NCBI GenBank assembly: GCA_039602395.1 | Contig: JBCNJP010000017.1 | Location: 90,160,182 to 90,224,181 of the forward strand | DNA: 64,000 nt | Direction: 5' to 3' | Source: Deinandra increscens subsp. villosa | Taxonomy: Eukaryota; Streptophyta; Magnoliopsida; Asterales; Asteraceae | Shown: positions 21,334 through 32,980 of the stretch, one piece after another | How the letters are laid out: every line of letters starts with the position of its first letter | Numbering within the stretch: the stretch's first letter is position 1 | Program-made: the position numbers and the translations under genes | Notes under the pieces: generated by a model | Databases searched by the model: none | The model's input: only the letters and a program-made list of their open reading frames with translations | Told to the model about the DNA's origin: nothing

Positions 21334-22183
21334 TGTTGGTCTGAAGAAAAACCCATTTTTTGTTCTTGAGGATTTTGTAAGATTTAGCTTGATTTGGTGA
21401 AGTTTTTGAAGATCGAAGGTTGCTTCTTGAGTGGAAACATCATTTGGAAGCTGATTTCATCCTCAGATTCATAATCAGAGATCATTTACATCAGTTTTTG
21501 AGCAGATTTGTTCAAAAAATGGGAAGAACACTTCAAGAACATAAAGTCACTGTTCTTCATTTTTTGGGTTGATTTGCTGAGATTTGGAAGTTACTACAGT
21601 TTTGAGTATTGATTCTCATCATAACACGAAGCTATTGGTGCATTCAAATCAACATTTGGTGAAAGTTGGTTGTTCATCATCTCCTACATCGAAGGTCTGT
21701 ACACGGTTTGAAAATTGAATCTTTTTTTGAGATTGTTTTGATTGAAATTGATGATTCACGCATGTTAGTGACCTAAAACTATACTCATTAAAGTCAATCC
21801 AATCTCATTTTCATTAAGTTTTGAATCCGTTAGAGCAACATTAGTGAATTTTTGAAACTTTTCTTAAACTCACTTTTTGGTCGAATTAGAGGTGTTAGGC
21901 TCAAATTTGGATGTTGGTGTAGTTTTCACTATTGATGTAGATCATATTCCTAATCTATTGGAGCTTTCATAACATCAAATTTCACTAAAATTTCTAAGTT
22001 GAAGAACAAGCTGTGATTTTCAATAATTCTCATGTTTTGCTTATTTGACTGAATTTGTGCGTGTTTTGAGTGTGTTTTAGGTTTGTGAATCATTCTAGAT
22101 ACATTCTAAAGCTTTTGGATACAATCAAACTCTATTTTCATCAAATTTGCTAATTTGCTAATATTTCAAAGTTAAGTCAAATA
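21334..22183 (+). other. Family C 5' leader
   Basis: 850 bases without a supported coding frame. I see no dense motif array such as those in the leaders of A, B and D. Confidence 0.5.
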
Positions 22184-23801
22184 ATGAACTTTTCAAGTGT
22201 TGATAAGCTTCAATCACTCAATTTCGATTCTAATAATCAGAATATTAGTCATGAGTTGATTAAAGTTGGAGAAATAATTGATTGGACCGTTAAGGATCCT
22301 CATGTAATCATTGCTAGATATGTCTATGTTCGAATAGCTAAAGCTTCCCGATTTGCCACCTCATGTGAAAACTCAAGCTCGCACCAATGATTATCTTGAA
22401 CTTGTTAAGTCCTATAGACAACATAATCAAGCTTTAACTGATAGGTTTACTGCTTTTGACCAAAAGGAAGATGGCTACTTAACTAAAATCAAGTCACTAG
22501 AGGAGGAAAATGAGAAACTTTTAAATAATCAAAGTGTTTTTAATGCTCAAATAAATGATCTTAAACACGAATTGACTAATGCTTGGAATGATTACAAACA
22601 AGTCAAGAATGAGATTGATAGGTTGAGAACACCTAAGGGGTACTTATGAAGCATGTTTAACTGCTCAAGTAACCCCAAGCCTCCCTTTAAGTCACATTCT
22701 TGACTCGGTCCCAGGACTCATTAAGAAAAACATAACAAGTGCTGTCATATCTCATCTCATATCTGCTTGTAATAACCAGTTGATTGATACACCTGTTGTT
22801 ATTGATGCCTCGTGCAAGTTTACTAGTGTTCCCATTGACAGGAATTCCGAACAGGTCATAAAGAATTAAACAGACTTATTAGCTAAGATAGAAGATGAGA
22901 AAGTGGGTATCTCATTTGAAGTCAAAGCTGAAAAAGCCAACAAGAAAAAGAAAAGGAAAATGAAGAATAAACACTCCTCTTCAAAGTTTGATGATAAAGA
23001 GACTGTGCCTGATCCACGTAGTTTGCACAATCACTTTGTCAAAGCATGTCACGCTACTGCAGAGATGAAGGAAACTTCTAATTTGCAAATAAAAGAGGTT
23101 GTGAAAGGAAAAGTCAAAGTTAACACTTTGGTCAAATCTTCCAAACAAATAAGAAAATCTCAAAGAAATCTCAAGTGAACCAGAATGTAGAGTCTGAAGG
23201 ATCAAACACTTACAGGACTCCTCAATCTGATGAGCATCACTTGATTGAGAATCTGAAGAGATTTAATGCTGAAGACATTGACTTGCAAGTGAAGGAGCTG
23301 AATATGAATAATGAGGAAGCCAGATCAGAAATGCATTATGCTGCCTCCACTTCAGCCAGATTTGAAAATCAAACTCATGCTCAATTTTATGGTTTTTCAA
23401 ATCAATATAGACCTGTTGGTTGTCATTTCTGTGGGCAACTTGGACATACCGGTTGGGTTTGCGGCTACAATCCCTACTACCAGTACTATCACCAACCAAC
23501 ATTCAGTCAACATATGGGATAGGATTTCACTCATGATCCTTTGTATGGTTGTGATCACTATGATAGTGTTTATCGATTTTATGATCCATCGCCATCTAGA
23601 GTGTGGAGACCATATTTGAAGGAAACTGCCTCTGAACCATCATCATTTGAGAAAACACAAACCAATTTAATAAATGTTCAAAGGATGACTCGTTCTAAAA
23701 GAAATAAATACAAACAAGTTTGGGTTCCCAAAATACCATCAGTTGAGCCCAAAGTTGTTTCAAATGAATCAACCCTCAACGCCAAGGATCCAACTCCATG
23801 A
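22184..23801 (+). pseudogene. Family C Gag-like protein, broken
   Basis: Reads in several frames. An N-terminal part starts at 22184. A coiled-coil segment follows at 22353-22649 (repeated Glu, Lys and Leu, LEEENEKLLNNQ). A further stretch at about 22640-23175, with stops near 22868, ends in a Lys-rich part. A zinc knuckle, CHFCGQLGHTGWVC (CX2CX4HX4C), lies in the frame 23175-23522. A tail with VWVPKIPS ends at 23801. At least three frameshifts or stops make it inactive. It would have been the RNA-binding structural protein of the element. Similarity to A is visible mainly in the layout (coiled coil, knuckle, WVP tail). Confidence 0.7.
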
Positions 23802-24842
23802 GTTGTGTCCATATTTGAATAAAAATGTTAATTTTTTCAGGAGACACCAATATGTGAGACGTAAGTCGATCTGAGGAAGTTCTCCATTTTTTTACAAAAA
23901 AAAAATGAAAATTCCAAAAACCCCCGAAACTAAAAATTATCAAATTAAAGCATTGTTTGAGGGGGAATTCGTTGAATTCTAGTCACTCGATTTGATATAT
24001 CCGATGAGGTTTATTGTGTTTGTCTTGATAAGTGTAGGAATAGTTCCAGTTTTCACTGAATTCTTGTGAAGCATCAAACAAAGGGGGACTACTTTCTCTA
24101 TGACTGTGTCGTTTGAAGCCTTACAAAACTATGTTGCTGATCAAATGAAGTTCAATGTGTTGAATATTTCTCCTGCTGATCTTGAATTATCTCAGCTATA
24201 GATTTTGTTGATCTCATGAAGTCTTATCACACTCTACATCTTCTACTGTCTGTATAATCACAGTGTCTACAAGCTGAACGGTTCCATATGCACAAATCTT
24301 CAAGATTCTCAAAAGTCATCACAATGAACATCCCAGTGGCAATGTCAAATCAGAGTGAAGGAGGATACTTTGATAAGGTAATTTGGACGATTAGTGTGGA
24401 AGATTCGAAAACAAAATACAAAATTTGAAAAATTACAAAAATCATAAAAATATTTGTTTCTCAATCTTGTTTTAATTCTCTTAAAATTTAGAAAAGTCTT
24501 GTGGTACTATGGGAAATGATAGTACATCTACATGTACATGTCTGACCATGGATTTGCTTGGATTAGGACAAATAGTACTATCATATGATGTATCGGTAGG
24601 CTCAACAAACTTAGAAGTAAGGAAAATCCTGTGATTACACACTTAATTGCATGAAAATGTGGACCTTAAGTCAAATCAGTTGAAAATTCTTTAAATTCGC
24701 CTAAGTCTGAGCTAGGTAATTCAACCAACATACTCGAGTATTTCTCTAGCGGTAAGTGCTGATTTCAAATCCACCAATAAGTGTGAAACATCACACAACC
24801 ATCAATAAGTGAGACAAATCTCACATCCATCCATTGACCGTG

Positions 24843-24876
24843 AACACATCTGCTGATGAAACTCTGACCTTGTGTT
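24843..24876 (+). other. Structured RNA module C1 (candidate), cut by a MITE
   Basis: Outer stem AACACA (24843-24848) with TGTGTT (24871-24876). The inner stem is imperfect around a GAAA loop, followed by CTCTGACC. The Harbinger-like MITE sits at its 3' edge: TTA at 24876-24878. Confidence 0.5.
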
Positions 24877-24878
24877 TA

Positions 24879-25909
24879 GGGTGGGTGGTGTACATGCCTA
24901 ATCCCATCGGCAATAGCGGCATCGGCATGTTTGACCCAGTTTTCGGCATATCTTTGCCGAAGGTTGCCGAGAGATTTGTGTGTGTTTGATGGTGGTCCCC
25001 ACTTCATATTGCCTAAAACATGCCTTAGGCATGCATACCCCCCACCAAAACATCAATTCTACATATTTTTTCTCTCTCCTGTTGGCACCATTTGATTGGG
25101 GATAGGCTATTTGCACCCCCCATTATTACTTGTTGCACTCCCCCCCCCCCCCCCTGAATTTTATATTTAAAAATTGACATATATTCCCCCTCGACATATC
25201 TTTGTTTCAAAAACAAGTTTTTAAATAAATTTATTGTTTTCATATTTATGAAAAACAAACTAAAATGGATTAAAACCTTTTCATATTTCCCCTTATAGAA
25301 GACAACGTTTTTAATTTTTTTAAGATTAAAAACATTTCAAAAGAAAATGTTAAAACACTGTTTGTAAAAAACTTAAATTGTATTTTAGAAAAAGTGCTTT
25401 ATAAAAAAGTAAAATAAATTTTTTTAGAAGATTTTAAAAAGCTTAAAGGATCTACGTTAAGTAACAAATAAAGGTTTATTTAATTTATAAATAAAATTAA
25501 AAAAAATAAAAAATAATAAAAAATATTTCATGAAAATGATTATCAAAAGGACACTCAACTGGGATGTTAATATTTTAGGATCTTTCTAGAAAATGACACT
25601 TTTTTTAAAGAAATAAAAGAGTTTTTCTTCTAAGTAAAGATTATTAGTTTAAAAAAAATCTGAATGAACTATGTATGAAATAAAATTAAAGAGTTTTGGA
25701 TTAAGATGGTGAATATTTTTTGTAAAAAAATTATTCCATGTAAAGAAAACAAAAACTAAACAAAAAGGATTTAATTGTTATTTTATAAAACTTGAGGGAG
25801 GGGGTGCAACAAGTAAAAATAGTTTAAAAGGGGGTACGAATAGTAGCACCCTTTGATTGGTCAGTTTTTATGATTCAATAACATACTTAGGCATGCACTC
25901 CGCCCACCC
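24879..25909. mobile_element. PIF/Harbinger-like MITE with a nested MITE
   Basis: Terminal inverted repeats begin GGGTGGGTGGTGTACATGCC (24879) and end with the complement of GGGTGGGCGGAGTGCATGCC (25909). It is flanked by TTA on both sides (24876-24878 and 25910-25912), the target duplication typical of PIF/Harbinger and Tourist MITEs. Without the nested insertion it is about 270 bp. It has no coding capacity. Confidence 0.8.
25100..25851. mobile_element. Mutator-like MITE nested in the Harbinger-like MITE
   Basis: Flanked by a perfect 9-bp duplication, TTTGATTGG (25091-25099 and 25852-25860), as expected for Mutator-type elements. The ends are imperfect inverted repeats: GCTATTTGCACCCCCC on the left, and the complement of CTATTCGTACCCCC on the right, both with TACTTGTTGCACYCCCCC further in. 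The 752 bp between are AT-rich and non-coding, with a run of C at about 25139-25154. Confidence 0.8.
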
Positions 25910-25946
25910 TTACGCATCCATTCATTCCTTCAATACATTGACTGTG

Positions 25947-25980
25947 AACACATCTGCTGAGGAAACTCTGACCATGTGTT
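25947..25980 (+). other. Structured RNA module C2 (candidate)
   Basis: Outer stem AACACAT (25947-25953) pairs perfectly with ATGTGTT (25974-25980). Core: UCUGCU, hairpin GAG-GAAA-CUC (25959-25968), UGACC. Confidence 0.65.
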
Positions 25981-26002
25981 TACGTGTCCATCGTATATGT
26001 TC

Positions 26003-26043
26003 CATGACACATCTACTGAGGAAACTCTGACCTTGTGTTCATG
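26003..26043 (+). other. Structured RNA module C3 (candidate)
   Basis: Outer stem CATGACACA (26003-26011) pairs with TGTGTTCATG (26034-26043) with one bulged base. Core: UCUACU, GAG-GAAA-CUC, UGACC. Confidence 0.6.
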
Positions 26044-26705
26044 CGAATCCAAAAACATACATCCATCTTGAAATCAGTAATTAACACTAAAGAAATAGGG
26101 GCATATGTAAAATTATTTTACATTTGTGTGTAGGACAAGTCTGAAGTGCAAAATTGACCTTAGGTAGGTTAACTGTTGACTTGGTTGAATAAAAGGTCAC
26201 CACATCTTTCACTAAATTGAACTAAAACATGATAAAAGGCATCACATTGATTTGGTTGAAAATTACCTTGTTTGAGCTTAGGTGGCTAAACAATACTGAT
26301 GATCATGTTAGGCTATACTGTACTTGTCTGAAATATGAGTTGTGTCTCGTGTTGCAGGTGGATATGATCTCATATCAAGTACTTTTCATAAAAATCACTA
26401 AAAGTTGGAAAATTTCAAGAAAATCAAAAAAAAATAGAGTCACTTCTATGTTGCAATTTTGCTTCTTTTATTTTATTTTAATTTTCTCTTATTTTTGCTT
26501 ATTTTACTTTAATTTTTCCTAATTTTTCCTTATTTTTCCTTATTTTATTTTATTTTTAATAAAACCATAGCTTCCATACACATATCGTTCGAATTTAACT
26601 CTTAAGGATCCTAGATCCAATATCTCTTCTGATCTTTGCAAATGTTTCGAGGCGGAGATCATGCTCTTGATGACCCACATTAAATATCATCATCTTAGGG
26701 GGAAT

Positions 26706-27731
26706 TGTTGGAACATCCAAGATGAGTGAAGATGAAGACATTCAATGTATTTGTTCCAAATGGGTCAAAATGGATCAAAACGGGTCAAGTCTATGAAACG
26801 CGAAGATTTCAAGGATTTAACTTATTTCCTGAATATGAAGTTAACGTCTTGACGATACAGAAGTAAATTGGCGGTGTTCAACATTGGTCATCCCAAGTTG
26901 GTGTGTTTTCAGCCTTGTACATCTCGTTTGTTCTTGGAGATTTCGCTGATAAGCCTTGGAGATCTCGTTTGTTCTTGGAGATCTCGCTGATAAGCCTTGG
27001 AGATCTCGTTTATTCTTGGAGATCTCGCTGATAAGCCTTGGAGATCTCGTTTTCTTGGCGACCTCACCAAGGTCTGAAGGTTGTGATTCGTTCTTGGCTA
27101 CCTCACCAAGGTCTGAAGGCTACGATTTGTTCTTGGCTACCTCACCAAAGTTTGGCGACCTCACCAGCCTTGGCGACCTCACCAACCTTGGCGACCTCAC
27201 CACCCTTGGCGACCTCACCAAGGTTTAGAGTTTGAGACTTATTCTTGGTGACTTCAGAAATTATCTTGGCCATCTCGTGGAGCTGTTTGGTGATTTGGAG
27301 CAATTTAACACTCGGATATGATCTGTAAACGTGCCAATACCTTCGAGACAACGTAAAGACAACTTCAACAACACTCAAGATGACACGCGAGTTGGTTTTA
27401 GCCGACACAACTCAACAAGATCGTTTACCTCAAACGAAGCTTATTTGATTTAATTTTGTTTCACTCCTTGTTGTTGCTATAAATAGAACACTTAGGATAT
27501 TTTGTAAAGAGAGAAGGGAGTAAGGCTGCTAAGTGTGTGTTTTCCATGGTGTAATCTTCTTTTCTCTCAACACTTGTAATCCATTGTTCTTGATATAGCA
27601 ATAAACATTGAGATTTAAAGATTGTTCTTTGTGTTCTTGGTTTGATTTGTTTGAGCTTCTTGATCGATTCGTTTTCCGCACCTGATCGGTCTCGTACTTG
27701 TGAGATCCTCGGGTCTAAGTAGGTCCTAACA
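26706..27731 (+). repeat. Family C 3' LTR
   Basis: 1026 bp, TGTTGGAACATCC to CCTAACA, followed by CTTCT. It has the same layout as the 5' LTR with fewer 18-bp units. Confidence 0.88.
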
Positions 27732-27966
27732 CTTCTATCTCACAGCCTCTAGAGCTACTGCACATGGATCTCTTTGGTCCAACTAGAGTAATGAGTTTAG
27801 GGAAAAGGTCATACTGTTTTGTTATATCTGATGATTTTTCTAGGTACACTTGAATTTTCTTTCTAAAAACAAAAAATGAAACTGTTGAATTATTGAAAAC
27901 TCTTGTAATCTCTTTAGAAAATCAATCCAACCTTAAAGTTAAAACAATCAGGTGTGACAATAGCAC
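27732..27966 (+). pseudogene. SIRE-like integrase core fragment
   Basis: The SIRE frame resumes as LELLHMDLFGPTRVMS and FVISDDFSRYT, the first catalytic Asp region of the copia integrase core, then a stop, and continues to IRCDNS near the second Asp. It breaks at the AGCAC target of element D. The DDE integrase would insert cDNA; this copy has stops. Confidence 0.8.
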
Positions 27967-28315
27967 TGTTGATACCTGATATGTGTGTCGTGTGAAGTAT
28001 CAAGCAAAGTACAAGGTCAAGTCAAATTAGGTCTGGCCGAACGTGGTCTGAACCTGGAGTTCAGACTGGCCGAACCTGAGGTTCGGACAAGGCTCGGACC
28101 AGCGGGTATATATAGATGTTTGGTCTTTGTATTTGGCGGTTCTGAGCATGCGAAATTACTACTAAGTGTGTGTTTCTGAGAGTGTTCTCTGTGTCTGTAT
28201 TCTGAGTGTTTACTGACTGTAATTGTTCATTGTGATCAATAAATCAATCGGTTAATTACATTTCGATGTCCGATTAGCTAGATCGAGTAGACGATCCGAT
28301 GCTCACGCATTTTCA
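27967..28315 (+). repeat. Family D 5' LTR
   Basis: TGTTGATACCTGATATGTG to GCATTTTCA. TATATATAG near 28107 is a TATA candidate. The upstream part carries CCGAAC and GTTCGG motifs in both orientations. Confidence 0.9.
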
Positions 28316-28317
28316 AG

Positions 28318-28329
28318 TGGTATCAGAGC
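28318..28329 (+). other. Primer binding site, initiator Met-tRNA
   Basis: TGGTATCAGAGC, two bases after the family D 5' LTR. Confidence 0.9.
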
Positions 28330-28817
28330 TTTCTGGTTCACTCTACTGATCTGTGGTGGCTATTTTCAGATTTTTGAAGCGTTTTTCGTGATTCTCGAGT
28401 TTGTTTTCGTGTTTTTCATCAATTCTATCGAGTGTTTGGTGTCAAATCAGCTCTTAAATCATTTTCTATTGGTTTTTCTGAGTCACAGTGACGAGTTTCA
28501 TCAAATTCAGTCCATTTTCGAGCGTTTTTGAAAAATAAAGTCGAGGTTCGGAGGTACCTGGTCAGGTTTGGAGTAACTGCTCCGAACTTCGAGTTCGGTG
28601 AACAATTCGGTGAGAGTTCGGAGTTGTCTCGGTCAAGGTTCGAAGTGATTGAAGGTTCGGAGCTAGATCGGAGTCTCTTAAGAGTTCGGACTATTGATTT
28701 TGATTCGGAGCAAGTTCGGAGGAAGTTCAGACTTTGATATTAGGTTCGGACAGAGTTCGGAGTTTAGTGTTAGGATCAGAGCAGGTTCGGCCGGCAGTTT
28801 TTAAAAGTAGTTCAACG
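28330..28817 (+). other. Family D 5' leader with GTTCGGA repeats
   Basis: Non-coding leader. From about 28540 to 28800 there are at least 7 exact GTTCGGA copies plus near copies (TTCGGTG, GTTCAGA). The LTR carries the same motif in both orientations. Confidence 0.7.
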
Positions 28818-31800
28818 ATGTCGGAATTTCATGCGTTTGCTGCAATGCAAAGTGCGATGCAAACCATGTTGAATTTTGATAATGAAATTGGAACAAGTCA
28901 GAAAGTTCCTAAATTGTTGAAGCTTGAAGATTATCAAAACTGGAAGAAACGATTTTCTGCATATATAAGCACAAATGATATTGATCTATGGATTCCGATT
29001 CGAAAGTTGTATGAACGACCAACTGAAGAAGGAGATTATAAGGAACTTCAAGATTTTAATGCTGCTGAAAGGAAAAGTTATGAGCTTGAAAAGAAAGTTT
29101 ATGGTTATCTTACCATGGCGTTACCTACTGAATTGTTACATCAATTCAGCATCTTGTAAGAAATCAAAGCAATTATGGGATGCTCTCTCAGCAAGATGTG
29201 AGGGTAATGATGATTACAAGAAGAGTCGGAAGAAAGTATTGAACAAAGAATTTGATAATTTTCAAAACTATGAAAATGAGAACATTACTGCTCTCGTTTC
29301 ACGGTTTTCACATCTAATGAGTGAATTAAAGGTAGTTGGTATTGAGAAATCTGATGCTGAATTAAAGGAAAAAATTATGGAAGCTTTACCTGAAAAGTGG
29401 GGGAATTATGTTTTGCTGCTCACTCATGACAAGGATTTTTCTACAATTACGTTTCACGAGCTTACTGGAAAACTTCCTGCTCGAGAAATGGAAATGTTAA
29501 ATTCAAAGAAATCAACTGCTACTTTGCAAAATCCTGAATTATATCATGGTGAGAATACGGACAAGCATGAATGCTAAAGCTAAACCAAGTCTGAGTTCTG
29601 CACCAAGTACAGCTTTCTTAACTGGAATTTCTGATAATTCTGATAACCAATCGTCACGAGGTTGTAGTTTTACAATCCCAAATTTTTCAAATCATAATAC
29701 TTTTTCTGCTGAATCAATAGAGGATTGTGCTAAAATGATTTCTGCTTTGATTTCATCATCCTTTGGTTCGATTATTAAGAATGTTGCGGATGCAAAGTTA
29801 ACCAGTGATGATCTTGATGCTTTTGATGATGATCAACTAACTGAATTGGATATATCTTGGCAGTATGCTATGTTATGTCAAAGATCGAAGAGATTCTTCA
29901 AGAAGCATGGAAGAAATTTTTCTGGTGATAAATTGGGTTTTGACAAGTCTAAGTTGAAGTGTTATAAATGTTCGCAACTTGGACATTTTACCAAAGATTG
30001 TCAACAGGCTCATGCAAGTAAGCATGGGTTTACTCAATCACCCAAGCCTGGTTTTACTCAACCATTTACTAGTAACACAAGCAAGACAACAGCTTTGATG
30101 GCTCAAAATAATGGTGTTTATGATTAGGGTTAACATTTTGGATGTGATACATCAGCATTAATTGTCACACATGACCAAGATGATTTTTATTCTGATTCAA
30201 GTTCATATGATGCTGCTGAGACTGAGAAGTTTGAGTCTAAGATTGAAGCTTTGATGAAAGAAAAAGAACTTCTGATTGCTGAAGTCAAACGAGTTACTAC
30301 TGATTTCAAAATGATTAGTTCGGAGTTGGGAATGTCTAAGGAAAATGAGAAGGAATTGGGTATGAAGAATGAATGTTTGCTTCAAGAGATAAACTTGTTG
30401 AATGAAGTTTTAGAAATTTCTAAACAAGTTACAAGGGATGTTGAAGCTGCAAAAGCTAAGATTTGTGAAGAAAGGGATGAGTTGATAAAAGAAGTCAAGA
30501 AATGGAAGTATGAAGCGGAGGATACTGCTTCTGATTTCACAAATTTGTTTGATAAATCAAAAATCAAGCTCGATCTGCTTACAAAGAGTGTTGACGAATC
30601 AACTGCTAAGATTGAAGCATATCAAGTTGACATGGGAAAGTTGTTAGATGAGAAACGAGAATTGGTTCGTGTAAATAAAGTTCAAGCAGCAAATTTGGAG
30701 ATTCAAAAGCGAAATGAAGCTAAAATGAAGAAGGAATTATTTGAAGGTCTTGATAATCTTCGCTTACAAAAATTTGAAACTCACAAAGTTGCGAAGCGAT
30801 TGATTGCTAAAGAAAAGGAATTTGCTGAGGCTCAACAGAAAATTTCTGATTTGAAAATTCAAGTTCTTGATGCTAATCGATTGTTAAATAATGTTTCGAA
30901 TTCTCAAGTCTTCACAAGCTTCTTAGCTAACGATGAAAATTTTGAGAAAATGTTTGATAAGACTGCATCACCCCCTGCTCATATCAAAGAAGCTTTCAAA
31001 GATGTGAAGGATCAAGTTGGTGATTTTGATTATTCAAAAGTTTCAGCATCTACTGTTGAGGATGAGAAAGTTGTGACAAAGAAGAAGACCAGGAAGAATA
31101 TGAAAAAGAAGGAAAAGAAATCCGAAGTTTCTCCTGCACCAAAGTTTGTATCTGGTTCATCTTCTGCTGATAATGAGAAGTCAACTACTTCTAGTGACAA
31201 GATTGAGTCTTAACCTGAGTTTAAGGAAACGATCTTTTATGATCAAAAGAATGTAACCGAAGTAAAAGCTGAATTTTCTCGATTAGCGAAGAATGGACAT
31301 TGTTCATCTGAGGAGAAGATTTCTGGAAAGCATGAAGGATTGAGTTTTCACGGGATGAAAAACAAAGCTGAGAAGGTTCCAGCATCATCATATCAAGATT
31401 TGAAGAAATTAAAGATGAAACAAGTGAAGAAGGAAGTTTTTCAAGCTGATAAAGTTCAACCCGAGTAGGTTTTACAAACTCAAGGGTTCGGATCAATTAT
31501 TTTCTGACAAAGAATTTCCACTTCATTGTGTTGATGCTTGGAAGATTGCTGAGGTTTTTGTGAAAGCTAAAATTTCTTCTCAAAGTTCTAAATCTCGAAG
31601 CCCTAAATCTAAATGGGTACATGATCACAGGCATCAGGTATATGATTCTCATTCTGATCATGTTCGAGATATTCATGTGTGTTCTTCGCAGGTACATCAA
31701 AGATGGGACAAAACGAAACGAATCTGCTATATTTGTCGCCGACCAGGGCATATGGCAAAGGATTGTCCATTATCTGCTGATTCAATTCCAGGGTTTCATA

Positions 31801-32078
31801 AGAAACCAGTTTTTAGTAAACCTGCCCACATAAAGTTCTTCGATGAACAAGGCAGAGTTTTTGATGACTTTGAACCTACATTCTTTCATAAACAAAAACG
31901 CTTTGTTCCAAAGTTTTCAAAGGTTCAATGTGAAGGTTCATCCTCACAGTCACCTGTGATAAGTTCATCTAAAACTGAATTACCAATACAACAACAATGG
32001 AAACCTAAGGTGGTTTCTAAGCAAAACAAAGACACTGGTCGACCAGAAGCAGTTCGCTTCGGGTCATTTTTGGACTAA
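28818..32078 (+). pseudogene. Family D Gag-like protein, broken
   Basis: A UBN2-like Gag starting at the ATG at 28818 (MSEFHAFAAMQ). Its pieces are 28818-29159 and 29145-29577 (capsid region with WDAL, RSRKKVL and LPEKWGNYVLLL), and 29546-30127 with the first zinc knuckle CYKCSQLGHFTKDC. A long coiled-coil frame follows at 30251-31213. A C-terminal frame at 31560-32078 has a second knuckle, CYICRRPGHMAKDC, and the end DTGRPEAVRFGSFLD. At least four frame changes or stops interrupt it. The intact length would be about 1,080 residues, long for a copia Gag. Both knuckles keep the CX2CX4HX4C pattern, unlike the first one in B. Confidence 0.78.
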
Positions 32079-32741
32079 TTAGTTTGACCAGTGTGCAGGT
32101 ACTTCTAGAAGACCTATTGACGATTGCAAAATTGTTGATGGAGGAGTTTCTGCTTAACTTAAATTACATGATAAATCTTTCTGGCCTGCAAATTTTCTGG
32201 AATTCTAAAATATGCAAAATATCCGTGTTGTTTGATCAATTCTCTTTGCTTACAAGTTTTTTCTCAAAAACCCAAACATAGAGTCTCGTTTTGTGTAAAA
32301 TGAAAATCCAAAAATAGAGTTTTCATTTTAAGGGGGAGAATTGTAAGTAAAGGGGAGTAATTGAGAAAATGCATGTTATGGGGAGAAGGTGAATACATGC
32401 CAAATATATAATGAAGGAAGGTGAATACATGCAAAATATAAAAAATATCAGAAATTGATCATTGGGAAATGATGGTACATTGGCTTACGTATCTGACTCA
32501 TGGATAGAGTAGATGAAAGGGCCACAAGATCATTGTTTGATATGCTTGGTAGGCTCGGCAAATCAGAAAGTATTCAGATGTGATATACACTAAATACTAA
32601 TGCTTGATCATGTGGATTACATCTTGATGCATATTTCATGACACAAAAAGAAAAATAAGTGTGAAATTCAAAATGAGAAGTCACTGTGTATACATGTGTT
32701 CATTTTGCAAAGATTTAAACTTGTTTGATTTTCTTTATTTT

Positions 32742-32801
32742 GTCAAACGATCGGACTTTCTCTGTGTATCGAAAGATCGACCTGATCGTTGTTCGTTTGA
32801 C
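32742..32801 (+). other. Structured RNA module D1 (candidate)
   Basis: Outer stem GTCAAACGA (32742-32750) pairs perfectly with TCGTTTGAC (32793-32801). The inner stem ATCGG pairs with CTGAT. The hairpin is ATC-GAAA-GAT followed by CGACC. Confidence 0.65.
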
Positions 32802-32828
32802 GTTCTGCTTTATTTTCTTTGGTGTTTC

Positions 32829-32892
32829 GTATAATTCATCGGACTTTCTCTGCGTGTACGGAAGTACCGACCTGATTGTTGTTGGGTTATAC
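32829..32892 (+). other. Structured RNA module D2 (candidate)
   Basis: Outer stem GTATAATTC (32829-32837) against GGGTTATAC (32884-32892), 9 pairs of which two are U-G. B2 has C-G and U-A at those two positions, so pairing is kept despite change. The hairpin is GTAC-GGAA-GTAC. Confidence 0.65.
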
Positions 32893-32921
32893 AATTTCAA
32901 CTTGTTTTATTTTCTTATTTT

Positions 32922-32980
32922 GTTAAATCTGAGGCCTTATTTGCGTATCGAAAGATCGACCTTAAGGTAGACGATTTAAC
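32922..32980 (+). other. Structured RNA module D3 (candidate)
   Basis: Outer stem GTTAAATC (32922-32929) pairs perfectly with GATTTAAC (32973-32980). The inner stem is CCTTA with TAAGG. The hairpin is ATC-GAAA-GAT. Confidence 0.65.

Larger units (their letters stand above)
23802..26705 (+). other. Family C 3' non-coding region
   Basis: Non-coding apart from the MITE insertions. It holds a 10-bp perfect stem (ATGATAGTAC 24516-24525 with GTACTATCAT 24575-24584) just before the conserved block ATCGGTAGGCTCAAC (24592-24606), three hairpin modules (24843-24876, 25947-25980, 26003-26043), a T-rich stretch (26450-26560) and the purine tract. Confidence 0.65.
20272..27731 (+). mobile_element. Family C gag-only LTR retrotransposon
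   Basis: LTRs at 20272-21319 and 26706-27731, flanked by CTTCT (20267-20271 and 27732-27736). Inside are a primer site, a leader, a broken gag (22184-23801), a non-coding region with the GGTAGGCTC block and three hairpin modules, and a purine tract CTTAGGGGGAATT (26694-26705). No pol genes are present. A Harbinger-like MITE with a nested Mutator-like MITE interrupts the hairpin array. Without them the element is about 6.4 kb. Confidence 0.87.
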
